This document shows positions 1 to 8,402 of a stretch of DNA of 64,000 nucleotides, piece after piece. Position numbers and translations under genes: made by a program. Each line of letters opens with the position of its first letter. Within the stretch, counting starts at the first letter, position 1. The stretch spans positions 95,213 through 159,212 of the forward strand of contig NZ_BMII01000006.1 in NCBI RefSeq assembly GCF_014641855.1, written 5' to 3'. This DNA comes from Shewanella inventionis (GTDB taxonomy: Bacteria; Pseudomonadota; Gammaproteobacteria; Enterobacterales; Shewanellaceae). The notes beneath the pieces were generated by a model, which worked only from the letters and a program-made list of their open reading frames with translations, did no database searches and was not told the origin of the DNA.

Positions 1-82
1 ACTCGGTAGGTGTTTTATTTGTGTTGCACTTATATTGAACAAACTTGAATATCACAAAGTGCCAAAAAATTAGGGGGAAGCG

Positions 83-457
83 ATGGATCTCAATCAAGTA
101 ACATTACCTGTATCGAATATGGATAAGGCGGTGGCGTTTTATCAAGTTTTGGGGTTTACCTTAATCGTTGATACCCCACATTATGCGCGCTTTGAATGCC
201 CGATAGGGCAGAGTACCTTTTCGCTATCATTAGAGCCTGAACCGACGATGAATGGGGTGGTGATTTACTTCGAACATGCAGAGTTAGATTGCTGGGTAAG
301 TGACTTGCAAGCAAAAGGGATTGAGTTTGCTCAGCTACCCACAGATGAAGCATATCTATGGCGAGAGGCGGTTTTGTTTGACCCAAGTGGCAATAAACTT
401 AAGCTTTATTGGGCGGGTGATAATCGTTTAAATCCACCTTGGCGAGTTAAATCTTAA
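83..457 (+). CDS. VOC (glyoxalase/bleomycin-resistance) superfamily protein
   Basis: A 124-residue protein with the vicinal-oxygen-chelate fold: an N-terminal strand plus the NMDKAVAFYQVLGF helix segment (residues 12-25), and the typical closing motif FDPSGNKLKLYW (about 99-110). Its length fits one VOC monomer with two beta-alpha-beta-beta-beta halves. The ATG follows a strong ribosome site (GGGGGAAG). The usual first metal-binding His near residue 5 is Gln here, so a metal-dependent glyoxalase I role is not supported. The family covers lyases, dioxygenases and antibiotic-binding proteins, and the substrate cannot be told from the sequence. It stands alone, convergent with the next gene. Confidence 0.8.
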   Translation: MDLNQVTLPVSNMDKAVAFYQVLGFTLIVDTPHYARFECPIGQSTFSLSLEPEPTMNGVVIYFEHAELDCWVSDLQAKGIEFAQLPTDEAYLWREAVLFDPSGNKLKLYWAGDNRLNPPWRVKS

Positions 458-491
458 AATGCCTTCTGTTTGGTTTAGTCAAATCTGTACC

Positions 492-1133
492 TTAATTATA
501 AGGTGACTGGCCTGCTTCTTCTGCAACTAGCCACACACGCATATCAAATTCGAGTTGGTGATAGTCTGGCAGCATAAAAGTACAAAGTTGATAAAAAGCT
601 TTGTTATGATCTTTTTCACGCAGGTGGGCGAGCTCATGTACCACCACCATTTGCAGCAGTTCAAACGGGATATATTTTAAGCGTGATGAGATACGGATTT
701 CATTTTTAGCTTTTACTTTGCTGCCCTGGCGCCGATTAACATAAGAATGTAGCCCAAGTGCATGGTGGCTGGCATTAATTTTGTCGTCAAAAATGACTTT
801 TGCTAATGGATCAGACTGACGCAAATAGGTGTTTTTTAACCCTATCGTCATATCATATAAAGCTTTGTCTGTACGGATGTCGTGTACACGCGGGTAGCGA
901 CTTAAAAAGTGTGCGCCCAATGCATTGCTATCAACCAATTGACGTATTTGCTCAACGATGTCTTGGCGATAACCACTTAAAAATCGTAATGCACTGAGTT
1001 CACTTTGCCGCTGTTTAATGTCGGCGCTGGTGATTAAGGTGCTCAAGTCTGTTTTGGGCTTGAGCGCTTGGCTTGCCGATTTTAGCGGCATTTTTGGCGG
1101 TGCTTGGCGATTTTTGGGTTTGCTGTCTGGCAT
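492..1133 (-). CDS. YgjP-type (DUF45/M48-like) zinc metallopeptidase
   Basis: The 213-residue protein ends in a YgjP-like metallopeptidase domain. HELAH at residues 166-170 supplies two zinc ligands and the catalytic Glu, and H176 in the EKDHNKAF segment fits the third ligand of this family. The first ~45 residues are basic, proline-rich and low in complexity, and look unstructured. No signal peptide or membrane segment is seen, so a cytoplasmic protease-like protein is inferred; substrates are not known for the family. The annotated ATG lacks a clear ribosome site, so a start a few codons downstream is possible. Confidence 0.8.
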   Translation of the reverse strand: MPDSKPKNRQAPPKMPLKSASQALKPKTDLSTLITSADIKQRQSELSALRFLSGYRQDIVEQIRQLVDSNALGAHFLSRYPRVHDIRTDKALYDMTIGLKNTYLRQSDPLAKVIFDDKINASHHALGLHSYVNRRQGSKVKAKNEIRISSRLKYIPFELLQMVVVHELAHLREKDHNKAFYQLCTFMLPDYHQLEFDMRVWLVAEEAGQSPYN

Positions 1134-1183
1134 GGGGGCAACTTGGGAGGCAATTAAATTTGAGTGGTAATGTAGATGATTAA

Positions 1184-1210
1184 GGCGTTACTAACTATTG
1201 CAGTAACGCC
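1184..1210 (-). terminator. Possible terminator after the DUF3010 gene
   Basis: A perfect 9-bp inverted repeat (GGCGTTACT / AGTAACGCC) with a 9-nt loop sits 14 bases past the stop codon of the gene at 1224-1661. The following T-tract is poor, so termination may be weak. Confidence 0.4.
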
Positions 1211-1223
1211 ATAATGTGGCGGT

Positions 1224-1661
1224 TTATGCTTTACCAAAAATAATGCGGTTATGTTGAACATAAGCCACATCAAACGCATTTTTTTGAACACGTTTTAAGT
1301 CAAGTGATTCAAAATCAACTTGCGGCGGATTACGTTTTAACTGTTCTTTAATGGCAACCGGTGAAATGAGGCTTACCGGCAGATCAGTGATTTGAATGGC
1401 GGCTTCAAGTTTAAAGCTAGTGGCACTGCCGGCTAACTTTCCTTTTTGTTCACGTTCAATAATGGCGATGTGATCGACTTTATAATCTTCCATTAATTTA
1501 TGAAACGCAAAATGAAACTCGCGAATACTTTCTGTTTCGTTAGAGTTTGACACGCTAAACGACACTTTACGGCATGCTGGTACGTTGAAGGTTTCGCCTT
1601 CATAAGTGAGCAAGCTGATAATGGCTTCGCCGCCTTTTAATTCTACACCACAAATTTTCAT
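1224..1661 (-). CDS. DUF3010 family protein
   Basis: A 145-residue protein that I recognise as DUF3010, a small cytoplasmic family found mainly in Shewanella, Vibrio and relatives. It begins MKICGVELKGGEAIISLL, has a central FHKLMEDYKVDHIAIIEREQKGKLAG segment and a GSATSFKLEAAIQ stretch conserved in the family. The start at 1661 is chosen over an upstream in-frame ATG at 1688, because the MKICG start matches family proteins. The overall pattern (short strands, an acidic turn, then a glycine-rich helix start) resembles an RNase H/Holliday-resolvase-like fold, but that is inference and no activity is known. Confidence 0.75.
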   Translation of the reverse strand: MKICGVELKGGEAIISLLTYEGETFNVPACRKVSFSVSNSNETESIREFHFAFHKLMEDYKVDHIAIIEREQKGKLAGSATSFKLEAAIQITDLPVSLISPVAIKEQLKRNPPQVDFESLDLKRVQKNAFDVAYVQHNRIIFGKA

Positions 1662-1768
1662 GTTAATCCTTACTGTTTTTACACACACCTGCTTTACGCT
1701 GATGTGTCGTTGTTCAATGGATCACGCTTAAGCGCAATCCTAAATGTTGTGCGCGTTAAAGTGTTTAT

Positions 1769-3124
1769 TTAGTCTTCAGCGCTGTTATCTTCTTCAATAA
1801 TTTGGATCGGTTTAGCTTTACGGCGCATCGGTGCGTCACCTACGTCAACACTGGTGATAAAGCGTTTATCACGCTTAGGTGCCGCTTTCGCTTTTTTAGC
1901 CGTTTTTGTTTTACTGGCCGTAGCACGCCCTTGTGGCGCATTGTTTGTTTTGCCTGTTGCCGGTTTGTCTTTGAGGCCTGTAAATTTAGCTTTCATGCCT
2001 TCGATTACTGTGGGCTCAAAGTTTTTACGCAAAAACAGCTGCACTTTTTTAAAGCTGTCCCAGTCTTTAGGGCCAACAAAAGAGATGGCATCACCTTTAG
2101 CACCCGCTCTACCTGTACGGCCAATGCGATGGACGTATTCTTCGGCAAATTTTGGCATGTCAAAGTTAATCACTAATGACACGTTAACTAAATCAAGCCC
2201 GCGAGATGCCACATCAGTGGTGATCAGTATTTGCGACTGACCACGTGCAAACTGATCCATAATGTGATTACGTGCAGATTGCTTTAAATCACCGCTCAAT
2301 GCCGATGTTGCAAAACCTTGTGATGCCAGTAATGTGGCTAATCGGTCTGTATCAGAGCGCGTTGCGGTAAACACAATCACTTGCTTGTGTTGTTCTTGGG
2401 TTAAAATATGCTGCAATAACGCTTGTTTGTGGTCTAAATGGTCAACCAAAATAATGCGTTGTTCAATGTCTTTGTGTTCTGAGTACGACTCACCAATAGC
2501 AACGTGACTCGGAGACTTTAGTAAGGTTGCTGCAATGTCGTTAATGCTATCGTGATCTAAGGTTGCAGAAAACATTAAGGTTTGGCGACGTTTATGATCG
2601 GCCGCGTCATTAATGGCTTTTAATTGTGGTGCAAAGCCTAAATCGAGCATACGGTCAGCTTCGTCAAGAATGAGCAGTTCAAGACCGTTTAAAAACAAAT
2701 GACGTTGTTGTAAATGATCCGCAATCCGGCCTGGGGTTGCCACAATAAAATGTGGGTCTCTTGCGAGGGCTTTGGCCTGGTCGTTAAAGTTTTCACCACC
2801 GAGTACGCTAATGGCTTTATATTGGGTGTTGGCCACTAATAAACGTAGCTGACCGTACACTTGTTGTGCCAGCTCACGCGTAGGCAACAAAACCAAAACA
2901 CGAGGATCTTTTTTCGACAAGGCTTTCGTTGAGATTATACGTTGCATGGCCGGTAATAAAAACGCGAGGGTTTTACCCGAACCGGTTTTAGACGAAGCCA
3001 TTAAATCTTTACCAGATAAGGCAATGGGCAGTGCTTGCGCTTGAACATCGGTAGGCGTGGTAATGCCAAGGTGCTTTAAACTGTCAAGCAGGCGCTTGTC
3101 CAATTGAAAATCGGTAAATTGCAA
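1769..3124 (-). CDS. DEAD-box ATP-dependent RNA helicase
   Basis: A 451-residue RNA helicase with a full DEAD-box core: Q-motif with Q28, Walker A SSKTGSGKT (44-52), PTRELA (81-86), ATPGR (129-133), DEAD (154-157), SAT (186-188), and HRIGRTGR in domain 2. The C-terminal tail from about residue 370 is lysine-rich and then acidic, typical of the RhlE/SrmB group, whose members remodel rRNA and mRNA in ribosome assembly or cold growth. The exact subfamily is not certain. The start codon appears to be TTG, with an AGGGGAT ribosome site about 9 bases before it. It is divergent from rssA. Confidence 0.9.
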   Translation of the reverse strand: MQFTDFQLDKRLLDSLKHLGITTPTDVQAQALPIALSGKDLMASSKTGSGKTLAFLLPAMQRIISTKALSKKDPRVLVLLPTRELAQQVYGQLRLLVANTQYKAISVLGGENFNDQAKALARDPHFIVATPGRIADHLQQRHLFLNGLELLILDEADRMLDLGFAPQLKAINDAADHKRRQTLMFSATLDHDSINDIAATLLKSPSHVAIGESYSEHKDIEQRIILVDHLDHKQALLQHILTQEQHKQVIVFTATRSDTDRLATLLASQGFATSALSGDLKQSARNHIMDQFARGQSQILITTDVASRGLDLVNVSLVINFDMPKFAEEYVHRIGRTGRAGAKGDAISFVGPKDWDSFKKVQLFLRKNFEPTVIEGMKAKFTGLKDKPATGKTNNAPQGRATASKTKTAKKAKAAPKRDKRFITSVDVGDAPMRRKAKPIQIIEEDNSAED

Positions 3125-3294
3125 AGGTAAATCCCCTAAAAAATGTTAGCCACGGATTATAGCTGTTTCACTGTGCTATAGCCAACAAGAGTCGCTTTAG
3201 TTATGCTATTTTTTAACATCTTAGCTTTGCATTGTATTTGCACATTAAAGATGTTGATTGAATGATAATCATGCCTCGTTTGAAAGGAATAAAT

Positions 3295-4239
3295 ATGACA
3301 AAGCCGACCGTAGGATTAGTGTTAGGCAGCGGAGCCGCAAAAGGCTGGGCACATATTGGCGTGTTAAAAGGATTAGCATCGTTAGACATATACCCAGATA
3401 AAATTGCGGGTTGCTCAGTGGGGGCACTTGTTGGCGCTGCTTATGCTAATGATCATTTAGATGAACTCGAAACCTGGGTAAGCGGCTTTTCTAGCTGGGA
3501 TGTACTTGGGCTAATGGATTTAGGTTGGCGTAAGGGGGGCTTAATCAGCGGGCAAAAAGTGTTCGATGTGCTGGCTAATCGCATTGGTGATCTCAATATT
3601 GAGCAATTAAATAGGCCGTTTGCGGCAGTGGCTACCGATCTGTATTCTGGCCAAGAAATATGGTTTAGAGAGGGAAATTTACGCCATGCTGTAAGGGCAT
3701 CGTGTTCTATGCCTGGCTTTTTACCCCCAGTGCAACAAGATAACCGTTGGTTAGTTGATGGTGCGGTGGTTAATCCTGTGCCCGTTTCGTTGTGCCGGGC
3801 AATGGGCGTAGATATTGTTATTGCGGTTGATCTAAATGGTCATCGTCGTGGTCACATGCACATGATGCCTGAACAATTAAAAAGCCGTGAGCCTAAAAAA
3901 TCTCAACCTGTTACTGAAAAACCACAGTTAGAGTCTGGCTTTATGGATTTGTGGGGCAAAGGTAAAGATTATATGAGTGACCTAACGGACAAGTTTTCCC
4001 TTGGTGGCGGTAAATCTCACCCGGGCATGATAGCTGTTATGTCTCAGTCGATGGACATTTTAGAGCAAAGACATAAACGGTCGCGACTAATGGGCGAGCC
4101 ACCAGATATTTATATCGTGCCTGATGTGGTTGATATTGGCACTATGGAGTTTCATCGAGCCAAAGAAGCGATTAAAGCCGGAGAAGTTGCGGTACAAGAT
4201 ATTGCCCATTTACTTAAGGCGACGTTGTCGAGTCGTTAA
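3295..4239 (+). CDS. rssA: Patatin-like phospholipase, RssA family
   Basis: A 314-residue patatin-domain protein. The oxyanion loop is GSGAAKGWAH (11-20), the nucleophile elbow is GCSVG with S41, and the catalytic Asp is D155 in WLVDGAVVNP, so the Ser-Asp dyad is intact. It is homologous to E. coli RssA (YchK), an inner-membrane-associated esterase-like protein of unclear role. A glycine-rich, charged insert lies around residues 185-250. The ATG at 3295 is preferred over the one at 3262, because AAAGGAAT precedes it and homologues start here. Confidence 0.87.
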   Translation: MTKPTVGLVLGSGAAKGWAHIGVLKGLASLDIYPDKIAGCSVGALVGAAYANDHLDELETWVSGFSSWDVLGLMDLGWRKGGLISGQKVFDVLANRIGDLNIEQLNRPFAAVATDLYSGQEIWFREGNLRHAVRASCSMPGFLPPVQQDNRWLVDGAVVNPVPVSLCRAMGVDIVIAVDLNGHRRGHMHMMPEQLKSREPKKSQPVTEKPQLESGFMDLWGKGKDYMSDLTDKFSLGGGKSHPGMIAVMSQSMDILEQRHKRSRLMGEPPDIYIVPDVVDIGTMEFHRAKEAIKAGEVAVQDIAHLLKATLSSR

Positions 4240-4246
4240 TATTTTG

Positions 4247-4290
4247 CAGCAGGTTATTGCTTAATGTATGGCCTGCTGTCGCTTTTATTT
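4247..4290 (+). terminator. Probable terminator after rssA
   Basis: CAGCAGG (4247-4253) pairs with CCTGCTG (4272-4278) across an 18-nt loop, followed by a T-rich run (CGCTTTTATTTTTT). The loop is long, so confidence is moderate. Confidence 0.45.
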
Positions 4291-4342
4291 TTTCACTACG
4301 GTTAACTGCAATTTGTCTTAATCTTTACCAGTCTGCTTTCTT

Positions 4343-4356
4343 ATGATCTGGATCAA
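4343..4356 (+). promoter_or_regulatory. FNR/EtrA-type site upstream of nrdD
   Basis: ATGATCTGGATCAA matches the FNR consensus TTGAT-N4-ATCAA at 9 of 10 fixed positions. It lies about 104 bases before nrdD, where anaerobic activation of an oxygen-sensitive reductase is expected. The Shewanella FNR homologue is EtrA. Confidence 0.7.
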
Positions 4357-4384
4357 AGAAACGTATCCCGTTATAGCGCCTAAT

Positions 4385-4400
4385 ACACACCATATAGTGT
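4385..4400 (+). promoter_or_regulatory. NrdR box 1
   Basis: ACACACCATATAGTGT matches the NrdR consensus acaCwAtATaTwGtgt at 14 of 16 positions. It pairs with a second box exactly 31 bases downstream, the three-helical-turn spacing known for NrdR sites. Confidence 0.75.
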
Positions 4401-4415
4401 TGTTTATTTATTTTG

Positions 4416-4431
4416 TGCCAATATATAGTGT
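4416..4431 (+). promoter_or_regulatory. NrdR box 2
   Basis: TGCCAATATATAGTGT matches the NrdR consensus at 13 of 16 positions, including the whole CAATATATAGTGT core. It ends 28 bases before the nrdD start, so bound NrdR would block transcription when dATP is high. Confidence 0.75.
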
Positions 4432-4459
4432 TTTGCGGCATTTATAAAAGGTGGGTCGT

Positions 4460-6577
4460 ATGCTAGTTGTGGTGAAAAGGGATGGATGCCGTACTGCGTT
4501 TGACGCAAGTCGCATCAAAGATGCGGTGTTAGCTGCAATGGATTCTGCGGGGCAAGCAGATGATCAATATGCACTGGAATTAGCCAAAGCTATACAGCTA
4601 CAGATGGCCGAGCGCACGCAAGTTGATATACATGAGCTACAAGATGCGGTTGAAAATTTATTAATGTCGGGGCCGTTTAAGTCTGTTGCTCGTCATTATA
4701 TTGAGTATCGCCACGATCGCGACAAACACCGTGAAGCTAAAAGTAAGTTAAATTGTGCTATTCGTGGTTTAGTTGAGCAATCTGACAGTGCTATTTTAAA
4801 TGAAAATGCCAATAAAGATGCCAAAGTGATCCCAACTCAACGGGATTTGTTAGCCGGCATTGTGGCAAAACATTACGCCAAAACTCACCTATTACCAAAA
4901 GATGTGGTCGCTGCCCATGAAAAAGGCGAGATTCATTACCACGATTTAGATTATGCGCCTTTTTTCCCAATGTTTAACTGCATGCTCATTGATTTAGCGG
5001 GCATGTTGACTCATGGTTTTAAAATGGGCAACGCTGAAATAGACACGCCTAAATCAATTTCTACTGCTACAGCCGTTACGGCACAGATTATTGCCCAAGT
5101 GGCCAGCCATATTTATGGCGGTACAACGATTAACCGCATTGACGAGGTGTTGGCTGAGTTTGTACAAAAAAGTTATCAAAAACATCTTGCTGTGGCTAAA
5201 AAATGGCAAATAGCTGACGAAGCGGGTTTTGCCATGACCCAAACCGAGAAAGAATGTCACGATGCTTTCCAATCGCTAGAATACGAAGTGAATACGTTGC
5301 ATACCGCTAACGGACAAACTCCATTTGTGACCTTTGGTTTTGGTTTAGGCACATCATGGGAATCGCGGTTAATTCAAAAATCTATTTTAACAGTGCGCAT
5401 GGCGGGTTTGGGCAAAAACCGTAAAACGGCAGTGTTTCCCAAACTGGTTTTTGCTATTAAAGATGGGGTTAATCATAAAGCCCAAGACAGTAATTACGAC
5501 ATTAAAAAGATGGCGCTGACCTGTTCTAGTATGCGTATGTATCCCGATATTTTGAATTACGATCAAGTGGTGAAAGTCACGGGTTCATTTAAAACCCCAA
5601 TGGGATGTCGCTCATTTTTGGGTGCCTATGAAGAAAATGGGCAGTTGGTTCATGAAGGACGCAATAATTTAGGGGTAGTGAGCTTAAACTTACCTCGTAT
5701 CGCGTTAGAAGCAGGTAATGATGAACAGCGCTTTTATCAGCTACTCGATCAACGTTTATTAATCGCGCGCAAAGCGCTAGATACCCGCATTGCGCGTTTA
5801 GAAGGGGTTAAGGCGCGAGTGGCTCCAATTTTGTATATGGAGGGGGCCTGTGGTGTTCGCTTAAAAGCAGATGACGATATAAGCGAGATTTTTAAACACG
5901 GTAGAGCCTCTATTTCATTAGGTTTTATTGGGTTACACGAAACCATCAATGCTATTTATGGTCACGACAAGCATGTGTTTGATGATGCCGCATTACGGGC
6001 AAAAGCGGTGGCGATCATCAGTAAACTTAAGCAAGCGACTGAGTCGTGGAAGCAAGAAACCGGTTACGGCTTTAGCTTATACAGCACACCTAGTGAGAAC
6101 TTATGCAGTCGCTTTTGCCAGCTTGATACGGCGCAGTTTGGGGTGGTTGCTGGGGTGACAGATAAAGGCTATTACACCAATAGTTTCCATTTAGATGTTG
6201 AAAAGAAAGTTAACCCGTTTGATAAAATCGACTTTGAACAACCTTATCCGGCAATCGCTAATGGTGGGTTTATTTGTTACGGCGAATACCCCAACATGCA
6301 ACATAATATTGAAGCGTTAGAAAATGTGTGGGAATACAGTTACAGCCGAGTGCCATATTATGGCACGAACACGCCCATTGATGAGTGTTATGATTGTGGC
6401 TTTATTGGTGAATTTAACTGTACCAGCAAAGGGTTTGTGTGTCCTAAATGCGGTAACCATGAACCCAGCCGCGTGTCAGTGACTCGCCGTGTGTGTGGCT
6501 ATTTAGGCAGCCCTGATGCCAGGCCATTTAACTTTGGTAAGCAAGAAGAAGTTAAACGCAGAGTGAAACATTTGTAA
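4460..6577 (+). CDS. nrdD: Anaerobic ribonucleoside-triphosphate reductase
   Basis: Class III ribonucleotide reductase, which makes dNTPs from NTPs without oxygen using a glycyl radical and formate. The 705-residue protein aligns almost throughout with E. coli NrdD: an N-terminal ATP-cone (MLVVVKRDGCRTAFD), the catalytic barrel, a C-terminal four-Cys zinc site (CYDCG...CPKCG) and the radical loop RVCGYLGSPDAR with G680. A GTG at 4451 is in frame, but the ATG at 4460 has an AAAAGGTGG ribosome site just before it and gives the E. coli-like start. It forms an operon with nrdG (one-base stop/start overlap). One FNR-type site and two NrdR boxes lie upstream, so anaerobic induction plus dNTP feedback is inferred. 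Confidence 0.96.
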   Translation: MLVVVKRDGCRTAFDASRIKDAVLAAMDSAGQADDQYALELAKAIQLQMAERTQVDIHELQDAVENLLMSGPFKSVARHYIEYRHDRDKHREAKSKLNCAIRGLVEQSDSAILNENANKDAKVIPTQRDLLAGIVAKHYAKTHLLPKDVVAAHEKGEIHYHDLDYAPFFPMFNCMLIDLAGMLTHGFKMGNAEIDTPKSISTATAVTAQIIAQVASHIYGGTTINRIDEVLAEFVQKSYQKHLAVAKKWQIADEAGFAMTQTEKECHDAFQSLEYEVNTLHTANGQTPFVTFGFGLGTSWESRLIQKSILTVRMAGLGKNRKTAVFPKLVFAIKDGVNHKAQDSNYDIKKMALTCSSMRMYPDILNYDQVVKVTGSFKTPMGCRSFLGAYEENGQLVHEGRNNLGVVSLNLPRIALEAGNDEQRFYQLLDQRLLIARKALDTRIARLEGVKARVAPILYMEGACGVRLKADDDISEIFKHGRASISLGFIGLHETINAIYGHDKHVFDDAALRAKAVAIISKLKQATESWKQETGYGFSLYSTPSENLCSRFCQLDTAQFGVVAGVTDKGYYTNSFHLDVEKKVNPFDKIDFEQPYPAIANGGFICYGEYPNMQHNIEALENVWEYSYSRVPYYGTNTPIDECYDCGFIGEFNCTSKGFVCPKCGNHEPSRVSVTRRVCGYLGSPDARPFNFGKQEEVKRRVKHL

Positions 6578-7044
6578 TGCATTACAGTGCATACCATAGT
6601 GTTGATGTTGTTAACGGTGAAGGTACCCGCTGTACGTTATTTGTCAGTGGGTGTGAACACGCTTGTAAAGGCTGTTATAACCAAAGCACTTGGCGACTTG
6701 ATGCTGGCCATGTGTATACTCAAGCGCTTGAAGATCAAATCATTACAGATTTAAACGATGACCGCATAAAACGCCGAGGCTTAAGTCTTAGCGGTGGCGA
6801 TCCGCTTCACCCAGCTAACGTGGAAACCATTTTACATTTAGTTAAGCGGGTTAAGCGTGAATGTCCCAATAAAGACATTTGGCTGTGGAGCGGTTATCAG
6901 CTTGCAGAGTTGAGCGAGGCGCAACAAGCAGTGGTTGCACTGGTTGATGTATTAATTGACGGAAAGTTTGAGCAAGATAAAGCTGATCCCGCGCTATTGT
7001 GGCGCGGAAGCAGCAATCAGATAATCCACCGATTTAGTCGTTAG
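6577..7044 (+). CDS. nrdG: Anaerobic ribonucleotide reductase activase
   Basis: Radical-SAM activase that puts the glycyl radical on NrdD. The 155-residue protein has the CxxxCxxC cluster motif (C26, C30, C33 in CEHACKGCYNQSTW) and the SLSGGDPLHP SAM-binding segment, and it matches E. coli NrdG in length and sequence. Its ATG shares one base with the nrdD stop, so translation is coupled. It converges with, and overlaps by 11 bases, the flavin oxidoreductase gene on the other strand. Confidence 0.96.
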   Translation: MHYSAYHSVDVVNGEGTRCTLFVSGCEHACKGCYNQSTWRLDAGHVYTQALEDQIITDLNDDRIKRRGLSLSGGDPLHPANVETILHLVKRVKRECPNKDIWLWSGYQLAELSEAQQAVVALVDVLIDGKFEQDKADPALLWRGSSNQIIHRFSR

Positions 7045-8272
7045 TAATCCCAAGTTGATGGCGATAACGCTTAGTGCGTTGTTTGGTTTTAAATTGATCG
7101 ACCACTAAACTCCATAGTGCTGAGTCGTTTGTTTGCGGTGTTGCTCCTTGGCTCATGCGGCGAAGTTGGCGTTTAATTATGGCCATGGTGGCCAATCCTG
7201 CCAGGGTTTTATTTTGCCAATCGACTCGAGGTAATGTTGGGCTAAAGTCTGGCTGTGTTTGCCATAAGTTGGCTAAGTTAGGGTAAAAAGCCAATGCACT
7301 GGCAATACCACACATTACAAAGCCGGCATCGAGCACTTGCTCTGCAATCTCCTTACGGCGTATGCCACCTGTGAGCATTAATGGAATAGGCGACTTAGCC
7401 ACTAATTGACTGGTTAAACTAAGAAAATATGCTTCACGGGCGAGGGTACGTTCATCGGCACTTCGTCCTTGCATAGCGGGTGCTTCATAACTGCCGCCAG
7501 ATAGCTCAACCACATCGACGTGATATTGGGCCAATAGATTAATGACTTGCTCTGCATCTTCTACATCAAATCCACCGCGTTGAAAATCGGCTGAATTAAG
7601 TTTTACTGCAATATCAAATGTGTCGCCACATCGTTGTCTTATTTGCTTAACCACGTCTAATAAAAGTTTGGCTCTATTTTCAAGTGTGCCACCCCATTCA
7701 TCGGTGCGTTTGTTGGTTAATGGCGATAAAAACTGTGCCAGTAAGTATCCATGTGCAGCATGGACTTGCACGCCGTCAAATCCGGCCTGTTGTGCCATGC
7801 TTGCTGTTGTTGCAAAACGTTCAATTACATCTGTAATATCATCATGATTCATTGCTTTAGGCTGCGTAAACATTGAAGAATGCTTGCCTAAATCTAATGC
7901 GATGGCTGATGGGGCCAGGTTTTTACCGCCCATAGCCTTAAATACTTGTCTGCCTGGGTGGTTAAGTTGCATCCATACTCGGGCGTTGTTTTGCTTGGCA
8001 ATACTGGCCCATTGTGTAAAAGGAGCTAAATCACTGTCGGCCTCTAACGCAACGCCCCCAGGACCTGTCATGGCATAACGGTCAACCATAACATTGCCAG
8101 TAATTATTAACCCTACGCCACCTTTTGCCCATGCATCATAAAGCGCAAACAATGCGCTGTCGGGTTGTTGTTTTGCATTGGCGAGGTTTTCTTCCATGGC
8201 GGCTTTGGCAATACAATTAGGGATAATGCCACCATTAGGTAAGGTATATGCGCTAAATAAACGGTTTGTCAT
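7034..8272 (-). CDS. NADH:flavin oxidoreductase, old-yellow-enzyme family
   Basis: A 412-residue FMN-binding TIM barrel. Old-yellow-enzyme signatures are visible: the LNHPGRQ segment, VQVHAAHGYLLAQFLSP with the substrate-binding His pair, RTDEWGG, and the C-terminal phosphate-binding stretch LMLTGGIRRKE. This family reduces activated C=C bonds or nitro compounds with NAD(P)H. No Cys-cluster domain of the dienoyl-CoA reductase type is present, so it is the single-domain form. The start at MTNRLFSAYTLPNG fits the family; an in-frame start at 8353 would add 27 unusual residues. The substrate is unknown. Confidence 0.85.
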   Translation of the reverse strand: MTNRLFSAYTLPNGGIIPNCIAKAAMEENLANAKQQPDSALFALYDAWAKGGVGLIITGNVMVDRYAMTGPGGVALEADSDLAPFTQWASIAKQNNARVWMQLNHPGRQVFKAMGGKNLAPSAIALDLGKHSSMFTQPKAMNHDDITDVIERFATTASMAQQAGFDGVQVHAAHGYLLAQFLSPLTNKRTDEWGGTLENRAKLLLDVVKQIRQRCGDTFDIAVKLNSADFQRGGFDVEDAEQVINLLAQYHVDVVELSGGSYEAPAMQGRSADERTLAREAYFLSLTSQLVAKSPIPLMLTGGIRRKEIAEQVLDAGFVMCGIASALAFYPNLANLWQTQPDFSPTLPRVDWQNKTLAGLATMAIIKRQLRRMSQGATPQTNDSALWSLVVDQFKTKQRTKRYRHQLGITND

Positions 8273-8351
8273 GAAATGCTGTCCATTTATGGTATTAAAT
8301 AAGGGAATTAAGTGAATTGACCCATGCCAGACATCATAAAGTAATACCATC

Positions 8352-8389
8352 ACAACACCAAACAGGCCCTAGGGTCTGTTTGGTGTTGT
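8352..8389. repeat. Long hairpin between oxidoreductase and siderophore receptor
   Basis: A perfect 14-bp inverted repeat (ACAACACCAAACAG / CTGTTTGGTGTTGT) surrounds a 10-nt loop that itself contains CCCTAGGG. It lies 14 bases past the receptor stop codon on the minus strand and could terminate or stabilise that transcript, but there is no T-run. Confidence 0.55.
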
Positions 8390-8402
8390 TGAGAGAAGTT
8401 GA

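Noticed and set aside
3262..3272. ATGATAATCAT as a Fur box for rssA
   Set aside because: Only a partial match on one side; no extended repeat. rssA is not known as an iron gene.
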